DNA of 43,160 bases from Sperchopsis tessellata (lineage: Eukaryota > Arthropoda > Insecta > Coleoptera > Hydrophilidae), in assembly GCA_033557685.1 (NCBI GenBank), contig JAWQRN010000062.1, forward strand, positions 1 to 43,160, read 5' to 3'. The notes beneath the pieces are model-generated. The model had not been told where the DNA came from and ran no database searches. It worked only from the letters and a program-made list of their open reading frames with translations. The position numbers and the translations under genes were made by a program. Below are positions 13,101 through 22,240 of the stretch, piece by piece (the first letter of the stretch is position 1; each line of letters starts with the position of its first letter).

Positions 13101-14856
13101 CTTTCAGAAAATGAGGTTGGTGCATCTGGGACAATGTTAGAATTTTCAAAAAATGAATCATCAAAAAATAGTTTTATTTGATAAGATTCAACTTCAGTTT
13201 TGACCAAAGGTATTCGTCAGTCCTAAATAATCCATAAATTATAAATGAATTAAATGGCACACAGACCTACATACTCAATACTATTCAAAAGGAAATTACT
13301 CATCTATATGACAAATATTATTGAAATGAGTATTACTAATGATATGTACGTTACTAATCCCTTCTTTTAGAGCACAACAAAGTTCTGTGAATCAGTGATT
13401 TAAGCATAACTTTTGTGTATTGAAAGATTTTGTTATGAGAAAAAGGGTGGAATGTTTGGATAGAATGAACTTTCCAAAATTTTTATAAAAAGCACCCTCT
13501 AAAAGCTTCAACATGTTGTAAAAATACGTAACATTTCAACAATTTGGTCAATTTAAAAATATTCAATCTATATTAAAAAATTACCAAATTAGACAATAAA
13601 AAAGATTATTAATTATGAAATACCTTGATAATAATAACATCTCTGAAATTAGTTGATCATTATACTTGTCCTTTTGGGACGAGAGTACAAAATGCCACTT
13701 TTTGTTTCGAGTTTTATGTAAAAGTTTTTGACACTATTATACTCATATATATATAAAAGAAACCTAATAAAGGAAAAATTTCATAAGTAGGCCGTTTTAA
13801 TTTTTATTCTACATTTTTCTACGTCGAATTTACACAAAATTATATTTTGAAGTATTATAAAGTGTGTTGCCTATATAGTAGGAATATAAATAAGTGGTTA
13901 TTTTCATTGTAATAATTGCCTAGTAAAATAGCATAGATTTCCTTTACATTACGAGCGCGATACGCACCACGTTAGGTTAAGGAAGGGTTAGAAGTTCCTC
14001 TAAGATATCGTACATGTTATAAAAATATATCAAAGCAAACCATACAATAATGGTAGGATAAAAATTAAACTTGCCTGCTTAGGAAATTATTCCTCACTTT
14101 ATTAACTTTCTATAATACCTAAGAATATAATATCAAAAACTTTTACTTAAAACAAAAAACGAAGTTAATAATTTTAAACGCAGCTATTTTCATTATGACA
14201 TGTAACAAAATAGTGAATTGTTATATTAAAAAACACATCAAATACAAACTTGAATTTAATAAAATGACATTAATAGCAGAAAAAAATAAAGTGCACAATC
14301 AAAAAAATAACTATCAGAAAATTAAAAATCATGATTACAAGAATAAATTTAGATAGTATCGAAAATTAAATTTTCAATAAATACTATTTACTTATTCAAC
14401 TGCCAACATTTATTAACATGAACCACGATTAAATTATAAAAACTTAGATATAATATACTACGTCTGAAGCTATAATGCCATCGCAATATCAATATTAAAT
14501 TATTCAAATATAAATAAAATTGTTTTCATAGTCCATAAGATTATCTTTAAAAATAAATCAAGTTGTGCATGATGACAACAAACAACAATAAATAAAAAAA
14601 GTAAATAGGGTATTGCAAAACAAACAAATGGGGTAGGCATTAAGATGATAAAAAATAACAAATTACCTTTGCTAAACCGGCTTTATGGGCTCCCAGGGAT
14701 TCCATATGGTCGACGTACTTCGAAAAATCTTTGAATTCGTCCCATGTTGGCCGAAAAACCATAATTCTAAGCAGAAAATTAATGTTTGCAATTTTGACAA
14801 TCACCCGCAGAGACGAATACTTACTTCGGGCATCCTTTGACACTTGGTTCTGCCAT
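962..14856 (-). CDS. Kdm4: Kdm4 JmjN/JmjC histone lysine demethylase, seven exons, 3' part missing
   Basis: Fe(II)/2-oxoglutarate dioxygenase of the KDM4/JMJD2 family, which in known members removes methyl groups from H3K9me2/3 and H3K36me2/3 in the nucleus. Joined exons (14825-14856, 14667-14766, 5220-5525, 4904-5088, 4381-4740, 3789-3974, 962-1104) give 437 codons in frame plus one base, every junction with GT/AG. JmjN is about residues 11-55 and JmjC about 140-310. Visible ligands: iron H188, E190 and H276; 2-oxoglutarate Y132, N198 and K206; zinc C234, H240, C306 and C308. These are the human KDM4A numbers. The start ATGGCAGAACC is chosen because it leads through a short first exon straight into the JmjN motif IMVFRPTWDEF. 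The C-terminal tail continues off the left edge, so presence of PHD/Tudor domains cannot be judged; Drosophila members lack them. Identity of the family is near certain; A versus B paralogue is not resolved. Confidence 0.95.
1478..1816 (-). mobile_element. LINE 3'-end fragment (reverse transcriptase tail)
   Basis: An open frame of 112 codons resembling the C-terminus of non-LTR retrotransposon polyproteins: VQRKILKYLYLKKFN, then SLNARRKVIDIQFIYKLFNY, then IRVPSTNSR and a closing DIFNITL. Truncated at its 5' end and lying sense to Kdm4 in intron 6. A shorter relative of the same tail type is at 36500-36760. Confidence 0.65.
1840..2490 (-). pseudogene. Degenerate piggyBac-like transposase
   Basis: Translations in shifting frames recall the piggyBac (DDE_Tnp_1_7) family: an acidic N-terminus followed by KLKWRKAD, then EIKDLIVEQIIKYAQDN, FKGI.IVPGYHT.PRVKVYW and INKQMVPYFRRHFCK. 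The order is correct, reading from 2490 to about 1840, and there are many stops and frameshifts. It lies in Kdm4 intron 6. Family call is by remembered motif pattern. Confidence 0.6.
2760..3020 (+). pseudogene. pogo/Tigger-like transposase fragment
   Basis: The plus strand reads YEQMKQLEPSTSASQTDREF then SKRWLTAF.KKCISXRENYM-like and TSADEEAAKNV, the pattern of the CENP-B-type HTH part of Tigger/pogo transposases. It has stops and a frameshift near 2940-2965. Confidence 0.55.
3420..3710 (-). mobile_element. LINE reverse-transcriptase fragment
   Basis: The minus strand near 3640-3710 reads IKTAYNHDVDVYLCFLDLRQ then AFD, the RT palm motif around the first catalytic Asp of non-LTR elements. A decayed continuation runs to about 3420 in other frames. 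In Kdm4 intron 6. Confidence 0.5.
3789..3974 (-). CDS. Kdm4: Kdm4 coding exon 6
   Basis: Completes Arg and encodes YEKWLQGQDVGPHPEEPNK then a basic linker (DAGRKKGRSMAATFTG). Acceptor TTCTAG at 3975, donor GTAAGT at 3788. This is the segment just after the JmjC domain, which is weakly conserved in the family. Confidence 0.9.
4381..4740 (-). CDS. Kdm4: Kdm4 coding exon 5 (third iron ligand, zinc site)
   Basis: Completes the Trp codon and encodes YSVPPEHGRRLERL to FVKRFQPD. It contains H276 in GYHAGFNHGFNCAESTNFA and zinc ligands C234, H240, C306 and C308. Donor is AG|GTAAGT. Confidence 0.97.
4904..5088 (-). CDS. Kdm4: Kdm4 coding exon 4 (HxE iron motif)
   Basis: Starts EWNVNKLGTILDYV after acceptor TTTTTTAG and ends at TG|GTAAAT, splitting a Trp codon. 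Carries the iron-binding HTE of FAWHTEDMD (H188, E190), N198 and K206. Confidence 0.96.
5220..5525 (-). CDS. Kdm4: Kdm4 coding exon 3
   Basis: 102 codons in phase 0, from VIPPPEWVPR to DSDVN, acceptor TTTCTCAG and donor GTAAGT. Includes CQVVTGKQGLYQQINIQKK and the 2-oxoglutarate-binding tyrosine in APIYGADVSGS (residue 132). Confidence 0.96.
5526..6640. other. Kdm4 intron 2, 3' part, no feature
   Basis: AT-rich, no coding signal. Around 6490-6560 a GGGATGGCGAGTCG and a TAGGGATGCCCATG block resemble ends of hAT-type small elements, but no partner end was found. Confidence 0.4.
6668..6821. repeat. Imperfect palindrome, MITE-like
   Basis: TAGTTAACAAAGACATTAA at 6668 recurs inverted at 6803-6821. 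Further inside, GGGCTAATGG pairs with CCATTAGTCC, and AATGCATGCC with GGCATGCATT. The loop is only a few bases. A small foldback in Kdm4 intron 2; no target duplication was established. Confidence 0.7.
6895..7700 (+). mobile_element. Jockey-like LINE, 3' part, truncated
   Basis: Broken frames read KIASKLLQENLNQIQNWL, SSKYLGMHLDRRLTWKTHI, LWGSESSLYIEILERYQSK and HHPNQLVIGLLNANNTRRWK, the usual C-terminal RT region of insect Jockey elements, ending in A-rich sequence at about 7690-7700. Antisense to Kdm4 within intron 2. Its last ~240 bp recur at 39340-39608. Confidence 0.75.
7800..8720 (-). mobile_element. LINE with RT core fragment, 5'-truncated
   Basis: From 8640 down: RYGVPQGSILGLILFIVYMN then DL (RT motif 4), DSKLSWSEHVRKLYRRLSSL, YPTFHSLVAYGILL, then SCRYSFREERILILPSLYIL and RHNYNTRNNAQLETHYHRL. 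Clear non-LTR RT thumb and tail with a few frameshifts and a deletion. It runs sense to Kdm4 in intron 2. Clade not assigned. Confidence 0.72.
9200..9890 (+). pseudogene. hAT transposase remnant
   Basis: Broken frames give AHSTRNEKMLATNYLKLV, AEILCSIDFYNIMNNNVLL then AIYVDP, and near the end QQPKFVCDERLFSG after one frame change. The last is the hAT dimerisation motif (CERLFS.AG). Several stops, no terminal repeats recognised. Lies antisense to Kdm4. Confidence 0.55.
9891..11149. other. Kdm4 intron 2, AT-rich, no gene
   Basis: No coding signal that holds. The stretch 10740-11150 probably includes decayed 5' parts of the Tc1-like copy that follows. Confidence 0.4.
11150..11420 (+). pseudogene. 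Tc1-like transposase, C-terminal fragment
   Basis: Reads WPGNSLDMNPIENMWELTKQ then EWHHNTELQQNAKICIQRML and RRIEDIIASLN before a stop: the C-terminal DDE end of Tc1 family transposases, with the last catalytic acidic residue in NPIENMW. The N-terminal two thirds are missing. Confidence 0.75.
11640..12175 (+). pseudogene. mariner transposase remnant, internally deleted
   Basis: LTVDQISEKLHSSHRTVYCH then LKEIAKVSQF (helix-turn-helix part), RFEREPFLNRRKV, a decayed TGDEKWILYHN region, then a jump to FYKDGIKCVLDNDEKYITD and stop, the mariner C-terminus. The catalytic core between is deleted. Confidence 0.65.
12300..12405. repeat. Small hAT-type element fragment
   Basis: GGAGTCGGAGTCGAGAGTC ... 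GTCGACTCCCCATCCCTA: GACTC-rich sequence ending in the inverse of TAGGGATGGGGAGTCG, a style common to ends of non-autonomous hAT elements. Only one end is clear. Confidence 0.35.
12758..13319. repeat. Long near-perfect inverted repeat (foldback) in Kdm4 intron 2
   Basis: Arm 12758-12964 is the reverse complement of 13112-13319 with only two mismatches and one 1-base indel by eye. Inner segments 13016-13045 and 13082-13111 also pair, less well, leaving a 36-nt loop (13046-13081) and a 51-nt bulge (12965-13015) on one side. No open frame in it. It could be a foldback transposon, a MITE, or a local inverted duplication. As part of the Kdm4 pre-mRNA it could form a hairpin of about 235 bp. Confidence 0.95.
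13320..14666. other. Kdm4 intron 2, 5' part, no feature
   Basis: AT-rich, no coding or repeat structure recognised apart from short TA runs near 13744-13755. Confidence 0.4.
14667..14766 (-). CDS. Kdm4: Kdm4 coding exon 2 (JmjN)
   Basis: Follows the acceptor CTGCTTAG. Encodes the JmjN helixes, beginning IMVFRPTWDEFKDFSKYV and ending AHKAGLAK, and closes in phase 0 at donor GTAATT. The following intron 2 is 9.1 kb and full of repeats. Confidence 0.95.
14825..14856 (-). CDS. Kdm4: Kdm4 coding exon 1
   Basis: Encodes MAEPSVKGCP plus two bases of the next codon. It ends at the strong donor GTAAGT (14824-14819). The split codon AA|A (Lys) is completed by exon 2. Intron 1 is only 58 bp (14767-14824), a normal insect minimum size. 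Confidence 0.88.
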
Positions 14857-15200
14857 TTTGAGGGTTTTCTCTAAAAACTAAAGGGCGCCGGGCAAATACA
14901 GGCCCTTTATCAACACTGAGTACTAAATTGTTACTTGATCCGTGCGTTTTTCCTATGTCACCTACTATTGTATTGCGGCCATTACACAGGTTGAATACAT
15001 CACGTATTGTTCGAAGCACTAATTGTATGTGTTAAAATTGGTTTATTATCACTTCACATTATGCAAAGGTAATTTAGGATAAACACCCGCGATTTTCAAA
15101 CACATTTTCACTGTCCACATCGAATATTCCTTTCACTAGAATCTTATAAACAAGGTACAGCCATTTTACCGTCTCCTATAGCGAGAAAGTCGGCCAGTTA
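14857..15200 (-). promoter_or_regulatory. Probable Kdm4 5' UTR and promoter region
   Basis: Region directly upstream of the Kdm4 start. It is less AT-rich than its surroundings and contains a TGCGCA-type motif (near 15207-15212) and two AAAATGGC blocks on the minus strand (one at the real start, one near 15160). Several short upstream ATGs are closed by stops within a few codons, for example at about 15005. No transcription start can be fixed from sequence alone. Confidence 0.4.
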
Positions 15201-16680
15201 TTGACATGCGCAGTAATGACTGTCGTAGCGGTCAGAAACTCATACAAATTTCTTCATTGAATCACCATTGAATTAAGAAAATGCAGAATATTGGATAATT
15301 ATTTCTTACGTTTTATCTATTAATTTGTAATTTATAATATTTAAATGATTGCCACTAATTATAAACATTATATATAGTTCAAACTATACATTCAATAGTC
15401 TTCTCTATTGTATTCCTACGTAATTTTTAAAATAATAACTCTGCTTCCAACGAGAAAAATCTTACAGAAACTACACGCACAAAAAACGTAGACAACAGAA
15501 TACATAATTAACTATTATTGCACTATTTGCATCCTCTTTAAGCGATAGACAAAACATTTTAGTAGAAAAAGATATTAAATTATAATTTGCATACACTTTC
15601 ACGATATTTTTAGGATAACTATCTCAAATCGTAATAAAAACTTACACATAAATAACATATAGTTGCTTCAATTATTTTCCAAACTGGATAAACTCCCATA
15701 GCTTCAGATTATAGGTTGTTTAGAAATATGACGAGTTGAAAAATACACCGAAGCAAAAGTTAATAAACGAATTCATCTTAGTTGATTATCTTAAAGAATC
15801 TTTTATTAAAAATGCGTATTTTTATGAACATACTAATAAATTCGTCTATTTTTAAATTTCATCTCTTTTAAAAATCGTCTAATTCCTCTGAGGCACTCTG
15901 TATTTAAATTTGAATCGTTTGTTTTAAGACCACAATATGTTCATAGGTTTTGAATGTGCGGATATTATTTTATCTAGTTAATTTTCAATATTATAAGAAT
16001 AAATAAAGGCATTTGTGTATTTTAAAGAAATTTAAAAATACACCAAACAAATTTTTGCGTCGGTACAGGTTTTTTTTTTAAAAAATAGGTAACCACTGAA
16101 CACTGTTTTGAATAGTTTTATTTTAAGGAAACAAATTTGAATTAATGGTATTAATGTAAAGTGATAACGAGTTATGAACAGAACATAAATAACATAGTTT
16201 TAAATTTAACTATTTAAAATGTTTACTATGGACTAAGTATAATAGTCTTGTACAAGTGGAAACCCAATCTGAGAAAGTGTCGATTTTTCGTCCACTGTTG
16301 CTAGGAAGATTTTCAAGATAACTGATATTAGTTCAAAGAATAAATATATTTTTGGAATCTTATTGAAGTTCTTCCCATAGTGAAATTTGTATCTTAGTGT
16401 AATAATAGTTATATGAGCAAATTGTGGAAACTAATACTTTTGTGCTGAAGCTACATTCAGCATAGCGAATTTCAGGCAAACTTACCTCTCTCGGACATGT
16501 GCCGGTCAGTGATTCCTCCTGACAAAGCCAATGTTAAGTTGCACTATTTATATTCACACTGTAAGCAAGAGTTTGTGTTTCAAACTGACCCGAATTCAGC
16601 TGGATTATGCTTATATAGACAAGAACTGAAGTATGGGATGTGCACTTTGACAGAACAGTTCCATTCGAATAGTCATTATA
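15200..16680. other. Intergenic, no feature recognised
   Basis: AT-rich DNA upstream of Kdm4, no convincing exon or element. Confidence 0.4.
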
Positions 16681-16689
16681 GAGTGTAGA

Positions 16690-17050
16690 AGTACAGAAAC
16701 AAGCCAGTGATTGTAAGTTGAAAACCACCATCCTTATTTATATTATTAGGGCTATTATAAACCTCAGTAGCTTCTCTACATTTTTTAGGGATATTCAAAG
16801 GCCTTCGAGCCAAGATTTTAGTATTTTTGAACATGTAGGTATGACCTGATTCATTACGTTGTTCAGCCATGGCTGATTGAGATATATGACCAAGTCTAAT
16901 ACAGCATTATTACTCCTTTAATCATGTAGCAATCACATACTTGGTTTCTCTGATATAAATTTTACCACAGAAATAAGAGACCTGACAAAACTTTTTACGG
17001 CAATTTTCTATTACCTCCACTTTAGGTATATGTATTGTGTTATCTAAATT
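16690..17050 (-). pseudogene. Penelope-like element, GIY-YIG endonuclease end
   Basis: Reading down from 17050: SYFCGKIYIRETKYVIAT then LKE, then SQSAMAEQRNESGHTYMFKN and TKILARRPLNIPKKCREATE then NNINKDGGFQL. This is the order of the GIY-YIG endonuclease and terminal tail of Penelope-like retroelements. The catalytic GIY/YIG pair is degraded and stops occur. No reverse-transcriptase part was recognised in 17050-17900. Confidence 0.65.
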
Positions 17051-17919
17051 CGTGTACATACTTTAGAAACAATTATTTATGTAAAATAAGAGTGATTGAA
17101 ACATTCTAATCCATCCTTTCCACCTATAACATTCATTATACTTCCCTTAAATACGTCACGAGCAAAACACACAGATGTTGGAATTATGGTAAGCGAAAAC
17201 ATTTACTCACGTTTACATACAAGAAATTTACTCCTGTTTTATATTTTATTTACAGTTCCTGGTCCTTCGAAGTAAACACTAACGTCCTCAACATTTTGCT
17301 CATTTGAGCGTATAATTAACATTTTAATTCTTCAAGCCGAATAAGTACCAACACAATATCTTTAGAATAGGAGCGAAAACTTCTCATATCTATGTATTGA
17401 TACATAATTTCTAATATTATTTGTTTTGTTAGTTTCAACAAGTCATTTGATATGAACATTACAAACTATTTCACAGAAAGTTAAAACAAAAAGCGTTAGT
17501 GATAGATACAGAAACTTGGCAGGACCAAAAGTAGTTACTCTCATTTTGTAGGATTTTCACATAATTTTGAAAAACTGCTTTTTATGTTGTGTGAACTTTG
17601 TTGATTTATAAATACTAGTTATTTATTTACAAATAATGTACAGTCCTTGAAATATTTTGAATGGGGGAAAGCGGTACAAATTTTTTTTAATTAGTACGAG
17701 CTAAAGCATCCTCCGCAGTTACGAAACCCTAGTTTTAGCTCTGGCCTTAACTGAATTATATTCCAAAAGTAATAAATTTAATATTGAGATGATACACTTT
17801 GAAACTCGTAAAGTTGTGTACGGAATTGAGAATAGCTGGTGATTGATGATTCTATTAAGTTTATTCAAAATAGTGAATCACAAAAGTGATATTTATAAAA
17901 GTGCTATTTTTTTTTTGTC
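17051..17919. other. Intergenic, no feature recognised
   Basis: AT-rich. May include a decayed 5' part of the Penelope-like copy. Confidence 0.35.
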
Positions 17920-18160
17920 TGTTTATTTAACGTTGGCCTATCACCGACACCAGGGATTAGGCTCCCTCACCTGGGAATTTTGCCACATCCAGTTTTCCAA
18001 CTGGAATTGGGTTCTTTTACATGCACGTGGTTTTCATTTCACCTACAATACACAGGACCCACCGTTTTAAGTCTCTCTCGGAAGATGAGTACTACAAAGA
18101 CTTTTCCCTAATCACAAAAAGCCGATCGCCTTTAGGATTCGAACTTGAGAGAAGATTTTA
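17920..18160. repeat. Possible tRNA-related SINE or other dispersed repeat
   Basis: A block of more balanced composition than its flanks, with sharp borders. On the minus strand it includes AAGTTCGAATCC (about 18136-18147), close to the B box of RNA polymerase III promoters (GGTTCGANTCC). A clear A box was not found and no second copy occurs in the window, so this is tentative. Confidence 0.3.
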
Positions 18161-18229
18161 TATTTGTGCTAAACAATGTAGTTTAAATTTAATATACCAG
18201 TTACTGTCCATTGTGAGTATTTGAGAATG

Positions 18230-20029
18230 TCTAATAATGCTTTGGACGAGAGAAGTCCACATTTTTATAATAAAATAATTTGTTGCTAAATGAGAAAAGG
18301 ACGGTTTTAATAATTTGTTCATAAACCTTCATATCAAATTGTAAAACTAAAATTACATCACTCATATTCCAAAAATTATTACTACAATACAATCATTCAA
18401 TAAAGTTTATTAAATTATAATATAATATAACAGAACAAAACAATGAAAACTAAAACTACAAAAATTTGAACAAAACTAAAATCACATGAATTTATTTTGT
18501 ATTTAAAAAACAAAAATAGGATTTTTCGAAATAGTTACACGTAAAATATGCCAGATTTGTCGCTACTTTTGCTTTAATTTGTACTGTTTTTATATATTCT
18601 CGTCAGAGTATTACCTAACTTTCTTAATTGCCTCCAATTTTTCTTTTAAATTTAAATACTTAATTTTTTCTTATTCATGTTAATAAGAGATGATAAGAAA
18701 CACCGTAATAAATAATTATGTAATTATCGTACGAGTACCAGAATTTTGACGTACGTTTGACTTTCTTAACTAGTGCATTTCTTTGTCTATCATCTGTTTA
18801 TATTTAAACAGACTCTTTCTAAAGTCGAGTAACTCAGGTAAATTGAGTTACAGATGTATCGAGTAATAGAGGTTCCGCCCATGTAATGAAACAAAATTTA
18901 GGGAAACATTTTTTTATTTATTTATAATAACGTAGCTATTTACAGCTTCAAAAAAATGATAAAACGAAAAACAAAAATCTGCTAGTCGCTCATATTTTAT
19001 ATATATATGTATATATATATTCAAGATATCTTAATTAAAATCCCTAAATAATTCTATGAGTAAACGCAAAGAAATTCCAGCAAAAATATATATATTAGGT
19101 TAAATAAAAGTTTTAATCTTAAAAATGTTCAATTTATACATCTTACATTCAAAATAAAATAACTTCAAGCAATTTATTTTATTGTTTAAAGATCTCAAAC
19201 TGTCCTTGACAACCTTTCTTCAAAATGAACACATAAAACTAGGGCCTAAAATGAAATTAAAAATTTAATAACAACCCGCTTCTCGATGATTTTTATTTTT
19301 AGATAAATCCATGATCAAACTGGCACAAGAGAGCATTGAAATCAAAAAATTTATATGGAATAACCACAGCATAACAATTTCACATCAACACGTTTCACTT
19401 TGTATTGTTTAAGAATTTTTGGTTTTAATTCTAGTCTTGTCCGAATACAAAAAAAAAATAAAAACAGTTTGTATGAAAGCAAATCACAGAATTCATTGTA
19501 ATAACATTTGTAATATATGTTTCAAGATTTCAAACAAGCGAGGTATTAGAAGTCAGGGGGGCCAGCTTAGCGCTACGTAAGCTCTTGATAACATATGACA
19601 GATTTCACTCTGCCTGTGCAAATGCATGGTTGTAAAGGTCTAATTTAACATTTTCGAGGCATCAACTATAAAAACATGATTGATTGCTACCGGAGTAGAA
19701 ATTGTAATATAAATCGAGCTGTTCACTAGCACTTTACATATGCCCTATCTACAATGTACACACTTTTGGATTTATTAATGGAAGATTGCATTTTCTTTAA
19801 ACATAATCTAGAAAACTGTCGAGTTTTAAATTTATTGGTTCACTCATTTAGTGCTACTTTATAGACCTATTTTTTGTACTTTGTTGGAAAAAATGGATTA
19901 CATATCACCCGTTAACATTTTCTTTAACTAGTAAAAAATATAAAAAAACTCACTTAAAATATATATATTAGTTTACGGAGTGCTGCAATAACCCTCAAGA
20001 CTGTATACAAGTAGTTAGGTCGATTTCGA
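18230..20029. other. Intergenic, no feature recognised
   Basis: AT-rich with homopolymer runs and a TA run near 19000-19020. A less AT-rich patch near 19545-19640 has no coding frame. Confidence 0.4.
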
Positions 20030-20512
20030 AAAGGTTTTCAATTGATTAATCCCGAGGAAAGATCTGGACGTCTTTAGACACAGATAAGAACACTGAAAGT
20101 TGCTTTGAGCAAACAGAAGATTACCATTCGAGAAATAGCCGATGATTCCCACAACCCAGTCGGTTCATTGTATCAAATTTTAACTGAAGATTTGAACATG
20201 AAGAATTCTTCCTAATCAGATTCTAATATTATGTTAGCACCCACCATATTAACATGATCAAACAGTTTTTGTCAGGTAAATACTGTAAATGTAACCTCTA
20301 AAGTAGACTGATTTGGCAATGTGTGATTTTTGGATAAATACAAGATGACTATGAAGGGAAAAAAGTTCCGACTCGATAGAAGAGATTAAAACAGCCACGG
20401 CAATGTAATTAAATACACTAATGAAAGATGATTGTTTTAAGAAGTGGCATCAAAGTTTGAATAAGTGTATGGAAAACCAAAGCGAGTACTCTGAAGGTGG
20501 TTGTCATTTTAA
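20030..20512 (+). pseudogene. mariner transposase remnant, internally deleted
   Basis: IREIADDSHNPVGSLYQILT then EDLNMK (DNA-binding domain) is preceded by a decayed SGRP-type linker. After degraded sequence comes DCFKKWHQSLNKCMENQSEY and SEGG, the mariner C-terminal CF..W..R..KCI....GEYFEG pattern. The catalytic core is lost. Confidence 0.65.
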
Positions 20513-20879
20513 ATTCAATTAATAAATTCTACGATATTTGGTCTTTTACATTACCAACCATGGTACTAAGTTCTACATTGGTTTTAAAAATAGTCACACT
20601 ATATATCAAACAGGTGCAATTTATGCCTGGTATAAGTATAGAAGGTATGTGCACTTTCATGATCCCACTTACGTCACTCCGCAGTTGCAATAACACAACA
20701 AGGAATATAATAAATCAATTAATATTAACATGGCCACGTTTAATACATTTCAGTTGATTGCATAATCTCTTTATATTCTAAGCATTAAGTAAAACAACTG
20801 AACTTGCGATCTATAATTATTATATATGTTCAATAACATGGTATAAACCATAGAAAAATTTGGGAAACATCAAGATTCG

Positions 20880-22240
20880 TACAAATCAAGACTGATGTTA
20901 AACCACGGGGGTGTGAACAATTTAGCCTTGAAGGAAGAGCCATACTGATGAAAAAGAAATGACAGATTATGCAAATACACAAAAATTGGTGAAAACCTAG
21001 CACAGAATATACTGAAAAACATAGACTGCATATTTAATGTCATTCTCAAGGAAACACATTATACTAATGGGATTGTAATGAAAACAAGATTTAAAATGTG
21101 ATTAGAGTTAAAACCACATAATTATAAGTAATAATTACAGACTTATATCTCTATCAGAATTTGGCAGTACAATAGGAAATATTCTGAAAAAAATGTTAAA
21201 AAGCTTACTGTATTCTGTTTAAGCTTGAGAATGACCTAGTGTGGTCGAAACTGGTCACGATATATATATTAAAAAAATAAAAAAACTTTGTGGAATATTT
21301 TTTGAATTATTAAATGGCTTCCTAAACACAACATAATTTATTTGCCAAACACAATATGTCTTCCAGGAAAAATCTAACACCAGAAGTGCAGTTAACAATC
21401 TTGTGGATAATATCTAAGAAGGGCTAGCAAAGGAGAATTTGTGACGAGTGTCTGCACAGGCCTTAAAAATACTCAAAGATATTTTTATAAAAAAAAATGC
21501 ACAAGGTGGGAATAAGAGGAAACCAAATGAAGATATTTCAAAGTTATTTAAAAGAAGAGACAAAAAGTACTTAAATTCCAGACAAAATAAGCACCAGTAG
21601 ATCCTCTGAGTATAGGGTTCCCCAGGGAAGTATTCTATGGCCAATATTATACATATTCTATATAAATGATCTAAACATTATAATCTAACAGGCACACAAT
21701 TTGTATATTAAGAAAATAGAAGAAAAAACAACCAGGGATCATATTGAGACATTCAGCTGAAGAATAATTTACCAACTATCAATGTTGAAAAAACAAAAGA
21801 TATGAAACATAATTACAAAAATAAAAACAAGGAAGTCATAGACATAAAAATAGATAGAAGCAAAACTGGAATTCTCTTGTCGACTGAATCAGCATAGTGA
21901 CAGGGCTTAAGTGAATTGCATACCTTCTATCAACGAATTAAAGAAAAAATGAATATACAAAAATATCAGTTCAAATTGCGGATATATTATATATATATAA
22001 CAATCAAACAAAAACGAAACAAGGAAGTGACCACTATATTACCAGACGAAAGAATGATCTCCACATTGGATAGCTACGTACTGAATTATAAAAATGAAGA
22101 CTACAACATATTGGAAAAACTTAATTTAACTTCTTACCAGATGAATTGAAGAAAATCAAGTGCCTTAAAATTTAAGATGAGGCTGAAAAAGTATCAAATA
22201 GAAGACCAAAATAGACTTCTGGTCCAATGGAGCACGTATT
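20880..22240 (+). mobile_element. LINE reverse-transcriptase remnant
   Basis: Broken frames: NYRLISLSEFGSTIGNILKK (RT motif 1), QYVFQEKSNTRSAVNNLVDN, YRVPQGSILWPILYIFYIND then LN (RT motif 4). A segment around 21220-21330 between the first two looks inserted or unrelated. No YADD motif or clear 3' end was found. Confidence 0.6.

Noticed and set aside
12758..13319. CRISPR-like or tandem array interpretation of the repeat block
   Set aside because: The repeats are two inverted arms, not spaced direct repeats, and the DNA is eukaryotic.
13960..13990. GTTAGGTTAAGGAAGGGTTAG, resembling the insect telomere repeat TTAGG
   Set aside because: Only scattered partial units, no tandem array; chance in this composition.
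14801..15019. 72-codon open frame overlapping the Kdm4 start
   Set aside because: It begins with GTG, not ATG, and runs across the Kdm4 start in another frame and into intron 1; no protein similarity recognised.
16497..16688. 63-codon plus-strand open frame with two Cys pairs
   Set aside because: Lies against the Penelope-like tail, no splice or start context, no known domain.
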